Part shown: in pieces, positions 1-7,858 of the stretch
Position numbering within the stretch: the stretch's first letter is position 1
Layout: each line of letters begins with the position of its first letter
NCBI GenBank assembly: GCA_025362495.1
Contig: JANYGI010000115.1
Span: forward strand, 1-33,239
Source: Byssovorax sp.
GTDB lineage: Bacteria; Myxococcota_A; Polyangia; Polyangiales; Polyangiaceae
Reading direction: 5' to 3'
DNA: 33,239 nt
Position numbers and translations under genes: made by a program
The notes under the pieces: model-generated
The model's input: the letters and a program-made list of their open reading frames with translations, nothing else
Database searches by the model: none
What the model was told of the DNA's origin: nothing

Positions 1-1
1 G

Positions 2-94
2 GATCGCGAGCACGAGCGAAATCATGCGTCACGTTACGCCGACGGGCTCGTGCCGGATCCGATACCGAAGCCGCGCATCCGCCTCGTCAAATAG
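2..94 (+). CDS. Possible C-terminal end of a gene entering from the left
   Basis: Frame 2 is open from the window edge to a TAG at 92-94 and encodes 30 residues ending in PKPRIRLVK. The tail is charged and proline-rich, and third-position GC is only moderately high, so it could be a real carboxy terminus or chance. No domain can be recognised in so little sequence. It would be convergent with the cobalt/nickel transporter operon. The 132 bases between this stop and the cbiO stop hold one hairpin and nothing else I can support. Confidence 0.3.
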   Translation, partial: DREHERNHASRYADGLVPDPIPKPRIRLVK

Positions 95-191
95 GGGAAT
101 TCTGCGTGATTTTCGGCCGTCACGAAAGAGCCACACCCAAAGTCAACCTGGCGCCTCCCGACACCCTTCGCGTTGAATCGAAATACAAGCC

Positions 192-211
192 GGAGGGTCC
201 AGACACCCTCC
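192..211 (-). terminator. Hairpin downstream of cbiO, possible terminator
   Basis: GGAGGGT (192-198) pairs with ACCCTCC (205-211) across a 6-base loop. Read on the minus strand it lies 16 bases past the cbiO stop and is followed by a moderately T-rich stretch (CTTGTATTTC). This suits the end of the cbiMNQO transcript, but the stem is only 7 bp and there is no clean U-tract. Confidence 0.35.
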
Positions 212-226
212 CCGTTAAGTTTCAGC

Positions 227-1078
227 TCACTCCAGGCGCGCGAGCCCCGATCGCAGCGCCGCCAGGGCTGCCTCCGTCGACGTGGGGAGTGGATCCCCGG
301 CCGCGAGCACTCCGGCTTCGCGCAGCGCGAGGCCGATCGCCAGAGCCACTGGCAGGCCGATCCCCGGCGTGGCGCGCACTGCGGGTTGCAACAGCGCTTC
401 GGCGGGCGGGCCGTGCGCGAGGCAGCGGCCGGCGTGGACGACGACGAGCTCGTCGGCCCAAGCGCAGGCGAGATCGGTGTCGTGGGTCGTCAGCACGAGG
501 GCGGCTCCGCCTTCGCGCAAGCGTTCCAGTGCTGCCAGGAGCAATGCTTTTCCGGAGGCGTCGAGGCCCGAGGTCGGCTCGTCGAGGAGGAGCACGCGCG
601 GTCGCATGGCGATCGATCCGGCGAGCGCGACGCGCTGCTTCTGGCCGTGCGAGAGCGCGTGGATCGGGCGGTCGGCGAGCGCGGTGATGTCGAGCGCGGC
701 GAGGGCCGAGGTGACGCGTTCGGTGATGTCGGACGGGGAGCAGCCGAGGTTCATCGGACCGAACGAGACGTCCTCGGCGACGGTGGGCGCGAAGAGCTGA
801 TCGTCGGGATCTTGCACGACGAGCTGCACGGCCGTGCGGAAGCGGCGGAGGCCCTCGGTGTCGTAGCGGAGCGCCTCGCCGTCGAGCAGCACGCTGCCGC
901 GCTCGGGGCGGAGGGCGCCGCTCAGCGCGAGCAAAAGGGTGCTTTTCCCCGCGCCATTCGCGCCCACGAGCGCGACCCTGGCGCCCGCGGGGATCGTCAT
1001 CGAGAAGCCGCCCAGCGCGCGCTCGCCTTCGTAGTCGTGGACGAGATCGCGGGCCTCCAGCGTCGCGCGCCCGCTCAT
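227..1078 (-). CDS. cbiO: ECF transporter ATPase subunit CbiO (cobalt/nickel)
   Basis: This 283-residue ATP-binding cassette protein should power uptake of Co2+ or Ni2+ through the CbiMNQ membrane complex. The Walker A motif GANGAGKS is at residues 39-46, a Q-loop Gln near 89, the ABC signature LSHGQ at 142-146, Walker B VLLLDE at 162-167, and the switch His in TTHD near 199. Length is normal for the family. The ATG at 1078 overlaps the cbiQ stop (ATGA), so the two are probably translationally coupled. Open frame continues upstream in the same frame, but that part is a shadow of cbiQ. It is the last gene of the operon. Assignment to cobalt/nickel rather than another ECF substrate rests on the neighbouring CbiM and CbiN. 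Confidence 0.95.
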   Translation of the reverse strand: MSGRATLEARDLVHDYEGERALGGFSMTIPAGARVALVGANGAGKSTLLLALSGALRPERGSVLLDGEALRYDTEGLRRFRTAVQLVVQDPDDQLFAPTVAEDVSFGPMNLGCSPSDITERVTSALAALDITALADRPIHALSHGQKQRVALAGSIAMRPRVLLLDEPTSGLDASGKALLLAALERLREGGAALVLTTHDTDLACAWADELVVVHAGRCLAHGPPAEALLQPAVRATPGIGLPVALAIGLALREAGVLAAGDPLPTSTEAALAALRSGLARLE

Positions 1079-1827
1079 GGTCGCGGCAGGCCCACGGACG
1101 CGAGCGCCGCGGCCGCGCCGTAGACGATCGTGAAGAGCGCGACGCGCGAGAGCTGCACGGCCGGCGCGGCGCGCAGCGTGTCGAGGCGCTCGGTGCCGCC
1201 GCGCGACGCGAGCGCGAGATCGAGGCGCGCCGCGCGGTCCATCGCCTTCGAGAACAGCGTCGCCGCGAAGAGGCCCACGCTCCGCTGCGCCGACGCTCGC
1301 GACGCGAAGCCGAGCCGCGCCGTCTGGGCTCGGACGGTGGCGCGCGCCGCCCCTTCGAGGGCGAACGAGAAGCGGTACACGAGGACCATGATCTCCACGA
1401 TTTCGCGGGGAACGCCGGCGTTTCGAAGCGCCCTGACGAGCTGCGGCACCGGCGTGGTGAGCGCGAGCAGGAGCACCGCCGATGTGGCGCCGATCGCGCG
1501 CACCGTCACGTCGCGCGCCGCCACGAGCGAGCCGTGCGTGACCGTCAGGCCGAGCCCGGAAGGACCGCGCGTCACGTTGACGGCGATGGCGATGCCCGAC
1601 ACCGCGAGGAAGCCCACGGGGACCGCGAGGACCCGGGCGTACTCCAGCGGGTTCACCCGCGTCGCGAAGAGGGCAATCCCGATCGAGACCGCGATGGCCA
1701 CGAGCCCGCCGGGCCACGGCGGCACGAGGAGCGCGAGCGCGAGCCCGAGGCCGGCGATGATCGCCTTCTCGGCCACGGCACGTCCCCTCCAGGCGCTCGC
1801 GTGCGCCAGCCGGTCGACCCGCGTCAC
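1075..1827 (-). CDS. cbiQ: ECF transporter transmembrane subunit CbiQ
   Basis: The 250-residue integral membrane T-component couples ATP hydrolysis by CbiO to the substrate-binding unit CbiM. Several hydrophobic segments occur in the first 130 residues. The cytoplasmic coupling region carries the family's Ala-rich Arg-Gly signature, LALASRGG, near residue 210. I chose a GTG start at 1827 because GGGGGAG lies just upstream, overlapping the cbiN stop, and the deduced N-terminus MTRVDRLAH matches the usual hydrophilic beginning of CbiQ. It starts 5 bases after cbiN ends and overlaps cbiO by 4 bases. Confidence 0.93.
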   Translation of the reverse strand: MTRVDRLAHASAWRGRAVAEKAIIAGLGLALALLVPPWPGGLVAIAVSIGIALFATRVNPLEYARVLAVPVGFLAVSGIAIAVNVTRGPSGLGLTVTHGSLVAARDVTVRAIGATSAVLLLALTTPVPQLVRALRNAGVPREIVEIMVLVYRFSFALEGAARATVRAQTARLGFASRASAQRSVGLFAATLFSKAMDRAARLDLALASRGGTERLDTLRAAPAVQLSRVALFTIVYGAAAALASVGLPRP

Positions 1828-1832
1828 GCGCT

Positions 1833-2183
1833 CTACTCCCCCGCGTCCACGTCGCGCGGATCGCGCGCATCCCGCGCGCTGCTGCCGCGGAGGCGCGCTA
1901 TCGCGAAGCCGAGGACGCCGGCGCCGATCATGGCCTGCAGGCCGAACAGCAGGACCTCGGCCGTCTTGCTGGAAGGGGCCCAGAGAGGCGATATCCAGCG
2001 TCGGTATCCGGGATCGCCTTCGAGGATCGCCGAGCTGGCGCGATCATCGGTGCCGCCGAAGCGCAGGCGATCGCCCAGCAGCGCCGCGCCGGCGTAGGCG
2101 AGGGCGACACCGACGATGACGAGGAGGGTAGTCCGCGCGACGGAGGTGCGCTTTCGACGGGGCGGGGAAGAGGGCCTGTCCAT
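1833..2183 (-). CDS. cbiN: ECF transporter small membrane subunit CbiN
   Basis: The 116-residue protein has one membrane helix near the N-terminus (LLVIVGVALAYAGAALLG, about residues 20-37). An exposed loop follows, then a second helix (LLFGLQAMIGAGVLGFAI). The loop signature FGGTDD followed by ISPLWAP is typical of CbiN, the accessory subunit that helps CbiM bind cobalt or nickel. Its ATG overlaps the cbiM stop (ATGA). A longer open frame extends upstream to 2804, but it only mirrors cbiM in another frame. A basic, proline-rich N-terminus precedes the first helix. Confidence 0.9.
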   Translation of the reverse strand: MDRPSSPPRRKRTSVARTTLLVIVGVALAYAGAALLGDRLRFGGTDDRASSAILEGDPGYRRWISPLWAPSSKTAEVLLFGLQAMIGAGVLGFAIARLRGSSARDARDPRDVDAGE

Positions 2184-2848
2184 CACGACTCTCCCCGCTC
2201 GACGATGCCCGTCATCGTCTTGCGGTGGACCGCGACGAGGGAGCGAAGCGTGACGACGGTGAGGGCGCCCTCGACCAGCGCGAGCGGGACCTGGGTCAGC
2301 GCGAAGATGGCTCCGAATTTCCCGAGGGCGCCGGGCACGCCTGTCGAGGGATCGGGGAAGGCCAGCGCGAGCTGGAGCGAGGTCGTCAGGTAGGTGGCCA
2401 GATCGCCGAGGGACGCCGCGAGGAACACGGAAACGCCGCGCGGGATGCCCGCTGCGCGCCCCCCGACGAACACGCCGTGCGCCACCCACGGGCCGACGAC
2501 GGCCATGGAGACGATGTTGGCGCCGAGGGTGGTGAGCCCGCCGTGAGCGAGCAGCAGGGCCTGGAAAAGCAGCACGATCGCGCCGAGCGCGGGCATCACC
2601 GAGGGGCCGATCAGCAGCGCGCCGAGGCCGGTCCCCGTCGCGTGCGAGCTCGATCCGGTGACGCTCGGGAGCTTGAACGACGAGAGCAGGAAGGTGAACG
2701 CGCCGGCCGCCGCGATCTCGAGCTTGCCGCGCGGGGACGAGCGCGCGTGTTTCACGATCGCTCGGGCGCTCCACACCACCGGGGGGATCGCCACGAGCGA
2801 CCACGCGAGCGCGTGACTGGCCGGCAGGTATCCCTCCATGATGTGCAT
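2183..2848 (-). CDS. cbiM: ECF transporter substrate-capture subunit CbiM
   Basis: CbiM is the S-component that binds Co2+ or Ni2+, using the N-terminal amine and early His residues. The 221-residue translation starts MHIMEGYLP, the diagnostic CbiM N-terminus in which His2 ligates metal. This decides the start at 2848 over the longer frame beginning at 2893; GAGGGG sits 5 bases upstream. About six or seven hydrophobic segments follow, with the conserved [14 protein letters not shown] region near residue 85. It is the first gene of the cbiMNQO operon. I saw no cobalamin riboswitch in the 170 bases before it, so regulation by B12 is not supported here. Cobalt versus nickel cannot be decided from sequence alone. 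Confidence 0.95.
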   Translation of the reverse strand: MHIMEGYLPASHALAWSLVAIPPVVWSARAIVKHARSSPRGKLEIAAAGAFTFLLSSFKLPSVTGSSSHATGTGLGALLIGPSVMPALGAIVLLFQALLLAHGGLTTLGANIVSMAVVGPWVAHGVFVGGRAAGIPRGVSVFLAASLGDLATYLTTSLQLALAFPDPSTGVPGALGKFGAIFALTQVPLALVEGALTVVTLRSLVAVHRKTMTGIVERGES

Positions 2849-3018
2849 GAGCCCCTCGACCGTTATCACGCCCGGCGCGGCGTCAGGCTGCAAAAAGGCC
2901 GCGAAGCGCGCCGCCCGGGCGGGTGATCACGAGGCGCGCGATCGGCTGTGGTATGAGCGCGACATCGACGTTCCCCGGCGGCGTGGGCCGGGCGTCCGAG
3001 CTTCCCTGGAGGAGTGCG

Positions 3019-3294
3019 ATGTTCCGATCAGCGGGCGCGACGAGCGGGGCCGGGGCAGCGACGGCGCGGCAAATCAAGGACTGGGCGCGCGAGCTGCTCG
3101 CGCTGGGCGACGAGGTGACGATCCTGGTGTCGGAGCTCTCGTGCAGCGAGCCGGGCTGCCCGCCGATCGAGACGGTGATCGCGGTGTTCCGCGGCCGCGA
3201 GAACCCGACGAAGTACACCATCCACCGCGCCTCGGTGGACGTGACCCGCGACGACGTCGCCGCGCTCGCGACCGGCGACGCGAAGCCGCACTGA
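3019..3294 (+). CDS. Small conserved protein with CSEPGCPP motif, CobW-neighbour type
   Basis: The 91-residue product contains SELSCSEPGCPPIETVIAVF in its centre, two cysteines five residues apart next to a Pro-Pro-Ile-Glu turn, followed by a strand-rich half. The start at 3019 is chosen because GGAGGAG lies 5 bases upstream; the open frame extends back to 2923 without a ribosome site. I recall similar small proteins with a Cys-x3-5-Gly-Cys-Pro-Pro motif encoded next to CobW GTPases in other proteobacteria, but could not check this. It is the only plus-strand gene in the first 13.5 kb. It lies between the cobalt/nickel importer (divergent) and the CobW operon (convergent, stop-to-stop gap of 9 bases). 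A metal-related role is inference from context. Confidence 0.75.
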   Translation: MFRSAGATSGAGAATARQIKDWARELLALGDEVTILVSELSCSEPGCPPIETVIAVFRGRENPTKYTIHRASVDVTRDDVAALATGDAKPH

Positions 3295-3303
3295 CGATCG
3301 CGC

Positions 3304-4551
3304 TCAGCGCCGATCGACCCAGATCTCCGCGAGGCACGGCTCGTAGGTGTGAGCCATGACGTACGACGCGAAGCCGCTCTCGGCCCAGCGCGACGCCGCC
3401 GCGAGGACCAGCTCGCGGCGCCAGCCCTCGGGGCGCACGCGCGTCCACGGCAGGTACTGCGCTTTGCCTTCGAACACGCCGACGCGCGCGTGCGGCGGCT
3501 GATCGAGGCACTCCGTCAGCGGCTCGGGGCGGCTCTCGGCGAGGAACGAGCCCGCGCGCAGGAGCCGCGGCGCGTCGCCCCCCGGAGGCGCGTCGTGCGC
3601 GAAGTGGCCATGCGGCGCCGAGAGCAGCGTGCGTCGCTCCGGCGGGAGCTGGATCAGCCGCGTCACGGCCGTCTTCGGCCGGCCTTCGAGCACCACGTCG
3701 AGCCACTGCGCCGCGAGCTCGCGCTCGCCCACGCCGGCGATGATCCGCGGCTCGACCAGCCCCGCGAACCCCATCGACTGGAAGATGCACTTGTACCCGG
3801 CCCACACGTCGAAGAGGCCGCCGAGGTGCACGAGGTGATAGGGCGCGCTCGCCCCGTGCCGGCCGAGGCGATCGAGGAAGCGGACCAGATCCTCGGCGGC
3901 CGCGTTGTAGCTCGCGGCCATGGCGTAGAACCAGTCGTTGGGGTTGCGCGTGAGGCGGCTCCCCACGACGCGGTAGACCGACGCGCGCGCCGCCGCGCCG
4001 TCGATGCGCGCGAAGATCGGGCCGTGGCACCAGCAGCGCGCCTGGTTGGGATCGGGCACGAGATCGGGATCGAGATCCGGCATGCGACCCACGAGCGGGA
4101 GGTGCATGTCGGGGAGGAACACCGTCGGCGTCGGCGTCGCTCCCGTGGGCGTGTCGCCGCGCTTTCGCACGCACCAGCGACGGATTGCGACGTCCATCCG
4201 CTGCGGGCCCGCGAGGGCCGCGAGCAAGCGGTGAATGGCCTGCGCCTCGGGCCCGGTGTGGCCGGGATCGCGCGATGGTCGGCCCGCCTGGAACTCGCAG
4301 AGTACGGCGTGCTCGCCGCACACGACGGCGAAGCAGCGCTGGACCGCGACGTGACGTCCATCGCCCATCCACGCGCCGCAATCGACGTAGAGAAACGAAG
4401 GCGGCGCGCCCTCGCTCGCGGCCGCGATCTCGCGCGCGTCGGGCTCGGCGCCGAGGGTGACGCGCACCGCTTCGGGGCGATCGACGAGGAGCGGGCGGAC
4501 CTCGTGATCGTGAGCGTGAGCGTGATCGTGATCGAGATCGGCGGACGTCAT
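3304..4551 (-). CDS. His-rich metallophosphoesterase-like protein, active site degraded
   Basis: The 415-residue protein opens with a His/Asp run, HDHAHAHDH (residues 8-16), a likely metal-binding tail. From residue 51 it aligns along its length with the 513-residue phosphoesterase encoded at 7859-9400. Shared stretches include SFLYVDCG, FAVVCG..AVLC, DMHLPL, NDWFYA, the HLGGLFDVW region and a C-terminal MAHTY. Of the metal-binding residues, D148, H150, D248, H314 and H401 persist. The bridging Asp has become G245, the GNHD Asn and Asp have become P313 and G315, the HGH pair has become E361 and K363, and the last His of GHTH is Y403. It is therefore probably not an enzyme. CWCH at 173-176 could be a further metal site. 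The ATG overlaps the stop of the WD40 gene (ATGA), making it the last gene of the CobW operon. Confidence 0.85.
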   Translation of the reverse strand: MTSADLDHDHAHAHDHEVRPLLVDRPEAVRVTLGAEPDAREIAAASEGAPPSFLYVDCGAWMGDGRHVAVQRCFAVVCGEHAVLCEFQAGRPSRDPGHTGPEAQAIHRLLAALAGPQRMDVAIRRWCVRKRGDTPTGATPTPTVFLPDMHLPLVGRMPDLDPDLVPDPNQARCWCHGPIFARIDGAAARASVYRVVGSRLTRNPNDWFYAMAASYNAAAEDLVRFLDRLGRHGASAPYHLVHLGGLFDVWAGYKCIFQSMGFAGLVEPRIIAGVGERELAAQWLDVVLEGRPKTAVTRLIQLPPERRTLLSAPHGHFAHDAPPGGDAPRLLRAGSFLAESRPEPLTECLDQPPHARVGVFEGKAQYLPWTRVRPEGWRRELVLAAASRWAESGFASYVMAHTYEPCLAEIWVDRR

Positions 4552-5576
4552 TCGTCGTTCGCGAGCGACAGGAGCGTGATCCCACCGCCCGCGGCGACCA
4601 CGGCGAGGGCCCGGCCGTCAGGCGACGTCACCAGGCTGCACACCGCCCGCGCCACGCGCGCGAGGAGAGCGCGCTCGCGCTCTTCGCCGTTCTTGCCGAG
4701 CACGATCCGCCACACGGCGCCGTCGTCGGTGCCCACGAGCAGCGCGCCGGTGTTGAGGAACTCGAGCGCCGTGACCCGGCCCGATCCGTCGAGCGAGAGC
4801 TCTTGCGGGCGATGACGGAACGGATCGCCGCTGGTGAAATCCCACGTGACGAGGCCGGCGCCCGCGGCCGTCGCGAGCAGCGGGAGCGCCGGGCTCCACG
4901 CCAGCACCGCGACTTTGCCGACGTAGCCGGTGAGGTTCACCTCGTTGCCGTCGTCCTCCAGGTCCCAGATGTGGACCATCGGATCCTGGGTGCCCGAGGC
5001 GACGAAGCGACCGTCGGGCGAAGGGTGCACCGTCAGCAGCGAGGTGCGGAAATAGTGCTGCATTCGCGGCTCGGGATCGCCCGGCGCGAGGAGTGATACG
5101 ACGCCGTACGCCGACGTGAGGAAGGCGCCTTTGCCCACGTGCCACGCTAGCCCGGTCACGGTGCTGGGGTGCCCGTCGAAGCGGCCGCGCACCGTGCCGT
5201 CGGGCGCCAGGAAGCACACCGAGCGACCCACCGCGGCCGCGAGGACGGCGCCGTCGGGCGACCACACGAGCCGCTCGACCCAGCCGCGCCCGAGCGGCGT
5301 TCGCGCGCAAGGAGCGCCGTCGGAGGCCCGCTGGAAGGCCACCGCGCCGTCGGCGCCGCCCGTCGCGAAGAGCGGGACCATCACGTTCCAGGCGATCGAG
5401 AGCGCGCCCTCGGAGTGCCCGTCGGTGCGGAAGCGCTCGGCCCCCGACCAGGGATCGACGACGACCACCGGGCCCGTCACCGTGGCCGCGGCGAGGCTGC
5501 GTCCGTCGGGCGAAAAGCGCACGTCGGGCGCGTAGTCGGGCAGGGTGAGGGTCCAGAGCGGACGCGCGCCGGGCAT
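4548..5576 (-). CDS. WD40-repeat beta-propeller protein
   Basis: The 342-residue product is made almost wholly of WD40-like units, about eight by eye. Examples are FSPDGRSLAAATV, AWNVMVPLFATGG, VWSPDGAVLAAAV, PSPDGRFVASGTQD with HIWDLED, AWSPALPLLATAA with TWDF, and TSPDGRALAVVA. There is no signal peptide, so it is probably a cytoplasmic scaffold. It begins 13 bases after the CobW gene and overlaps the next gene by 4 bases, so the three are almost surely one transcript. WD40 proteins encoded beside COG0523 GTPases are known elsewhere. A role in metal delivery or complex assembly is inferred, not shown. Confidence 0.9.
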   Translation of the reverse strand: MPGARPLWTLTLPDYAPDVRFSPDGRSLAAATVTGPVVVVDPWSGAERFRTDGHSEGALSIAWNVMVPLFATGGADGAVAFQRASDGAPCARTPLGRGWVERLVWSPDGAVLAAAVGRSVCFLAPDGTVRGRFDGHPSTVTGLAWHVGKGAFLTSAYGVVSLLAPGDPEPRMQHYFRTSLLTVHPSPDGRFVASGTQDPMVHIWDLEDDGNEVNLTGYVGKVAVLAWSPALPLLATAAGAGLVTWDFTSGDPFRHRPQELSLDGSGRVTALEFLNTGALLVGTDDGAVWRIVLGKNGEERERALLARVARAVCSLVTSPDGRALAVVAAGGGITLLSLANDE

Positions 5577-5589
5577 CGGAGGAATGGCG

Positions 5590-6582
5590 CTACGCCGTCG
5601 CCACGCAGGCCGTGAACCCGGCGTGGAGGGCTTCGCGATCGAGGTTGCGGCCGATGAACACCAGGCGGTTCTGCCGCGGCTCGTCCGGGCCCCAGGCGCG
5701 GCCGAAGGTGCCGTCGAAGATCATGTGAACGCCCTGGAACACGAGCTGCGCGTCGCGCTTGGCCACGTGGAGGATGCCCTTCATGCGGAAGATGTCGGTG
5801 CCGCGCTCGCGGAGGAGCTGCCCCATCCAGGCCTCGAGCTTGACCTCGTCGAGGGCCTCGTCGAACTGCAGGCCGACCGAGCCGATGGTGCTGTCGTGAA
5901 CGTGGCTCGCGTCGTCGAGGATCAGCGGATCGACGGCGAGGGCGCGGGTGAGATCGAAGGCGCCGATGTCGAGCACGCGCTCGATCGGCAGGTCGGCGTT
6001 GCGGGTGCGGTTGACGACGGCGAAGCGGTTGAGCGCGCGGATCCGCCCCTCGACGATCTCCAGCTCGGCCGGCGTGACGAGGTCGATCTTGTTGAGCAGG
6101 ATCACGTCGGCGAAGGCGATCTGCTCCTGGCACTCGCTGCTGTCGTCGATGTGGAGCAGCACGTGCCGCGCGTCGACCACCGTCACCAGCGCGTCGAGCG
6201 CCGTCTGCGCCTTGACCTCTTCGTCGACGAAGAACGTCTGGATCACCGGCGCCGGATCGGCGAGCCCCGTCGTCTCGATCAGGATGTAATCGAAGCGATC
6301 CTTGCGGCGCATGAGGTTGCCGAGGATGCGGATGAGATCGCCGCGCACCGTGCAGCAGATGCACCCGTTGTTCATCTCGAAGATCTCTTCGTCGGTGCCG
6401 ACGACCAGATCGTTGTCGATGCCAATCTCGCCGAACTCGTTCTCGATCACGGCGATGCGCTTGCCGTGCTGCTCGGTCAGGATGCGGTTCAGGAGCGTGG
6501 TCTTGCCTGCGCCGAGGTAGCCCGTGAGGATGGTCACCGGCACGCGGCGCGGGGTGGCGGGCTCGTTCGCGATCGGGTCCAT
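5590..6582 (-). CDS. CobW/COG0523-family GTPase metallochaperone
   Basis: This G3E-family P-loop GTPase delivers or inserts a metal (zinc, cobalt or other) into target proteins. In the 330-residue protein the Walker A motif GYLGAGKTT is at 21-29. The metal-binding CxCC motif, GCICC, is at 73-77, ETTGLADP at 103-110, and the guanine-specificity motif NKID at 164-167. A CobW C-terminal domain follows, with an HVH pair near 227. I chose the ATG at 6582 for its GGAG site 5 bases upstream; ATGs at 6615 and 6669 lack one. It heads the operon with the WD40 and dead-phosphoesterase genes, downstream of a strong hairpin that separates it from the T6SS genes. Which metal it handles cannot be read off. 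The cobalt/nickel importer nearby suggests Co or Ni, while Zn is commonest for the wider family. Confidence 0.93.
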   Translation of the reverse strand: MDPIANEPATPRRVPVTILTGYLGAGKTTLLNRILTEQHGKRIAVIENEFGEIGIDNDLVVGTDEEIFEMNNGCICCTVRGDLIRILGNLMRRKDRFDYILIETTGLADPAPVIQTFFVDEEVKAQTALDALVTVVDARHVLLHIDDSSECQEQIAFADVILLNKIDLVTPAELEIVEGRIRALNRFAVVNRTRNADLPIERVLDIGAFDLTRALAVDPLILDDASHVHDSTIGSVGLQFDEALDEVKLEAWMGQLLRERGTDIFRMKGILHVAKRDAQLVFQGVHMIFDGTFGRAWGPDEPRQNRLVFIGRNLDREALHAGFTACVATA

Positions 6583-6641
6583 GGAGCTCCGGGGGAGGTC
6601 GCCCTCGGGCGACATGAGGAGTTGACGGTGACGCGGGAGAA

Positions 6642-6663
6642 GGCCGGAGGTGCGCCTCCGGCC
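6642..6663 (-). terminator. Strong GC hairpin between T6SS spike genes and CobW operon
   Basis: GGCCGGAGG (6642-6650) and CCTCCGGCC (6655-6663) form a perfect 9-bp stem with a 4-base loop. On the minus strand it begins 6 bases after the stop of the 272-residue protein gene and is followed by TTCTCC, with no long U-run. It is the best terminator candidate in the window and implies that the T6SS-associated genes and the CobW operon are separate transcripts. Confidence 0.55.
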
Positions 6664-6669
6664 GTGCAA

Positions 6670-7488
6670 TCAAGCCTGCGCGTATACCATGGTCTGCGTC
6701 AGCTTGAACTCTCCCGCTCCGGCGGGGACCTTGAGGTCGACCTGGCCGTCGGGGCCCGCGTCGGGCGTGGAGGCCACCGAGCCGCCGAGGCGCACCTCGA
6801 GGATCGCGCCGTCGAAGTTGCGAAGGATCAGCGTGCCAGAGAGGTTCATCGTCACCTTCGAGCCGCCCGACGCGCCCGTCACCTTGATCTCGACGCTGTA
6901 GAGCCCGTGGAGCGCGTCGTTCGGCCCCGCCGTGATCTCCGTCAGCGTCGCCCCGGCGGACTCGACCGCGGTGATCGTCGCGCCGCGCGAGACGCCGGCG
7001 ACGAGCGCCTCCACGAGCTCGCGCGAGCTCTGGCCGACTTTCTGGGGGCCGACGGGTACCTCGGGCTTCCCGGAGCCCGAGCGGCCGAACTGGCGGTATT
7101 GCCCAGCGACCTGGGCCGCGACGCCGAAGCGCGCCGGCGCCCCGCTGGCCTCGAACACGCCGATGGCGGCCTGGTCGCTCTTGCGCTCGACTTCGAACGT
7201 GTGGCCCGCGAGCGGCCCCACGATGCGCTCGACGTCGCCGTTGGTGTCGACGGTGTTGACGTCTTCGATGAACGTCACGCGCAGGCGCTCGGCGGTGTTG
7301 TCGCGCACGGCGACGACCTCCTCGCGCCGCACGTACCGGGCGCGGCTCTGCGTGAGCACGTTCACGGGCTGGTTGTCGGCGTCCATCGAGCGGAACGCCA
7401 TGCGCGTCTCCTCGTCGGCGGTGCGGAGCGTCACCTGCCCGACGCGGACGGGCGTGGTCACGAAGGAGATCTGTTCGGGAACGGTCAT
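6670..7488 (-). CDS. Beta-rich protein of unknown function, T6SS spike operon
   Basis: I do not recognise a named family for this 272-residue protein. Alternating hydrophobic strands run throughout, there is no signal peptide or membrane helix, and the composition is acidic and Gly/Ala/Val-rich. The middle (RYVRREEVVAV, RIVGPLAGHTFEVER, FGVAAQVAGQYRQFGR) reminds me of the fold seen in secreted Polyangia lipoproteins of the DUF6263 sort, but here without an export signal; that resemblance is from memory only. GGGAG lies 7 bases before the ATG. It follows the small membrane protein gene by 25 bases and ends the run of T6SS-linked genes just before a hairpin. It could be a second immunity protein, an adaptor or an unrelated cytoplasmic protein. 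Confidence 0.8.
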   Translation of the reverse strand: MTVPEQISFVTTPVRVGQVTLRTADEETRMAFRSMDADNQPVNVLTQSRARYVRREEVVAVRDNTAERLRVTFIEDVNTVDTNGDVERIVGPLAGHTFEVERKSDQAAIGVFEASGAPARFGVAAQVAGQYRQFGRSGSGKPEVPVGPQKVGQSSRELVEALVAGVSRGATITAVESAGATLTEITAGPNDALHGLYSVEIKVTGASGGSKVTMNLSGTLILRNFDGAILEVRLGGSVASTPDAGPDGQVDLKVPAGAGEFKLTQTMVYAQA

Positions 7489-7513
7489 CAGCGGACTCCC
7501 ATGGTCCCGGCGT

Positions 7514-7858
7514 TCATCGGGGGCGATGTACCAGGAACGCGTTCACCCCGGCGCCGACCAGCAGCAGCGCCTGCCCGATGCAGGCGAGACCGAACGGATC
7601 GGTCCAGCTCGTGGGGAAATCTCGGTCGTTTCGGCGCAGCGCGACCATGATCGCCAGCGGTGAGATCAGCACGGTGAAGATGCCGGCGATCACCGTGGCG
7701 ATCAGCGTCGCCGTGCGGCCCTGGAACACCGCGGTGACGCCCTCCGGGGGGAGCCGCCAGCCCAGCACGCTCAGCGTGATCACGCCGAGCACTTGCGCTA
7801 CCCACAGGTACGGTCCCACGAAGACGTAGAACATGTAGACCGGCATGAGCATCGCCAT
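7514..7858 (-). CDS. Small polytopic membrane protein, candidate immunity protein
   Basis: The 114-residue protein has three or four hydrophobic segments: about 3-35 (probably two helices), about 46-72 ending in a basic RRNDRD, and about 88-110. No enzyme motif is visible. Its ATG abuts the stop codon of the metallophosphoesterase gene with no gap, which suggests tight coupling. A membrane protein encoded immediately after a VgrG-linked candidate toxin fits a T6SS immunity role, protecting the producer's envelope. This is inference; it could equally be a membrane partner of unknown role. Confidence 0.8.
   Translation of the reverse strand: MAMLMPVYMFYVFVGPYLWVAQVLGVITLSVLGWRLPPEGVTAVFQGRTATLIATVIAGIFTVLISPLAIMVALRRNDRDFPTSWTDPFGLACIGQALLLVGAGVNAFLVHRPR

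Noticed and set aside
106-1123. Plus-strand frames 106-687 and 173-1123
   Set aside because: They are antisense to cbiO for most of their length and have shadow composition. cbiO explains the region.
2849-3018. Cobalamin riboswitch or NikR operator upstream of cbiM
   Set aside because: No B12-box-like sequence or multi-helix fold is visible. GTATGA at 2951 lacks the partner TCATAC half-site.
5545-7650. A 701-residue plus-strand open frame
   Set aside because: It lies antisense to the CobW gene and the 272-residue protein gene, is Arg/Asp/His/Leu-rich, and shows no domain. It is the usual GC-driven shadow.
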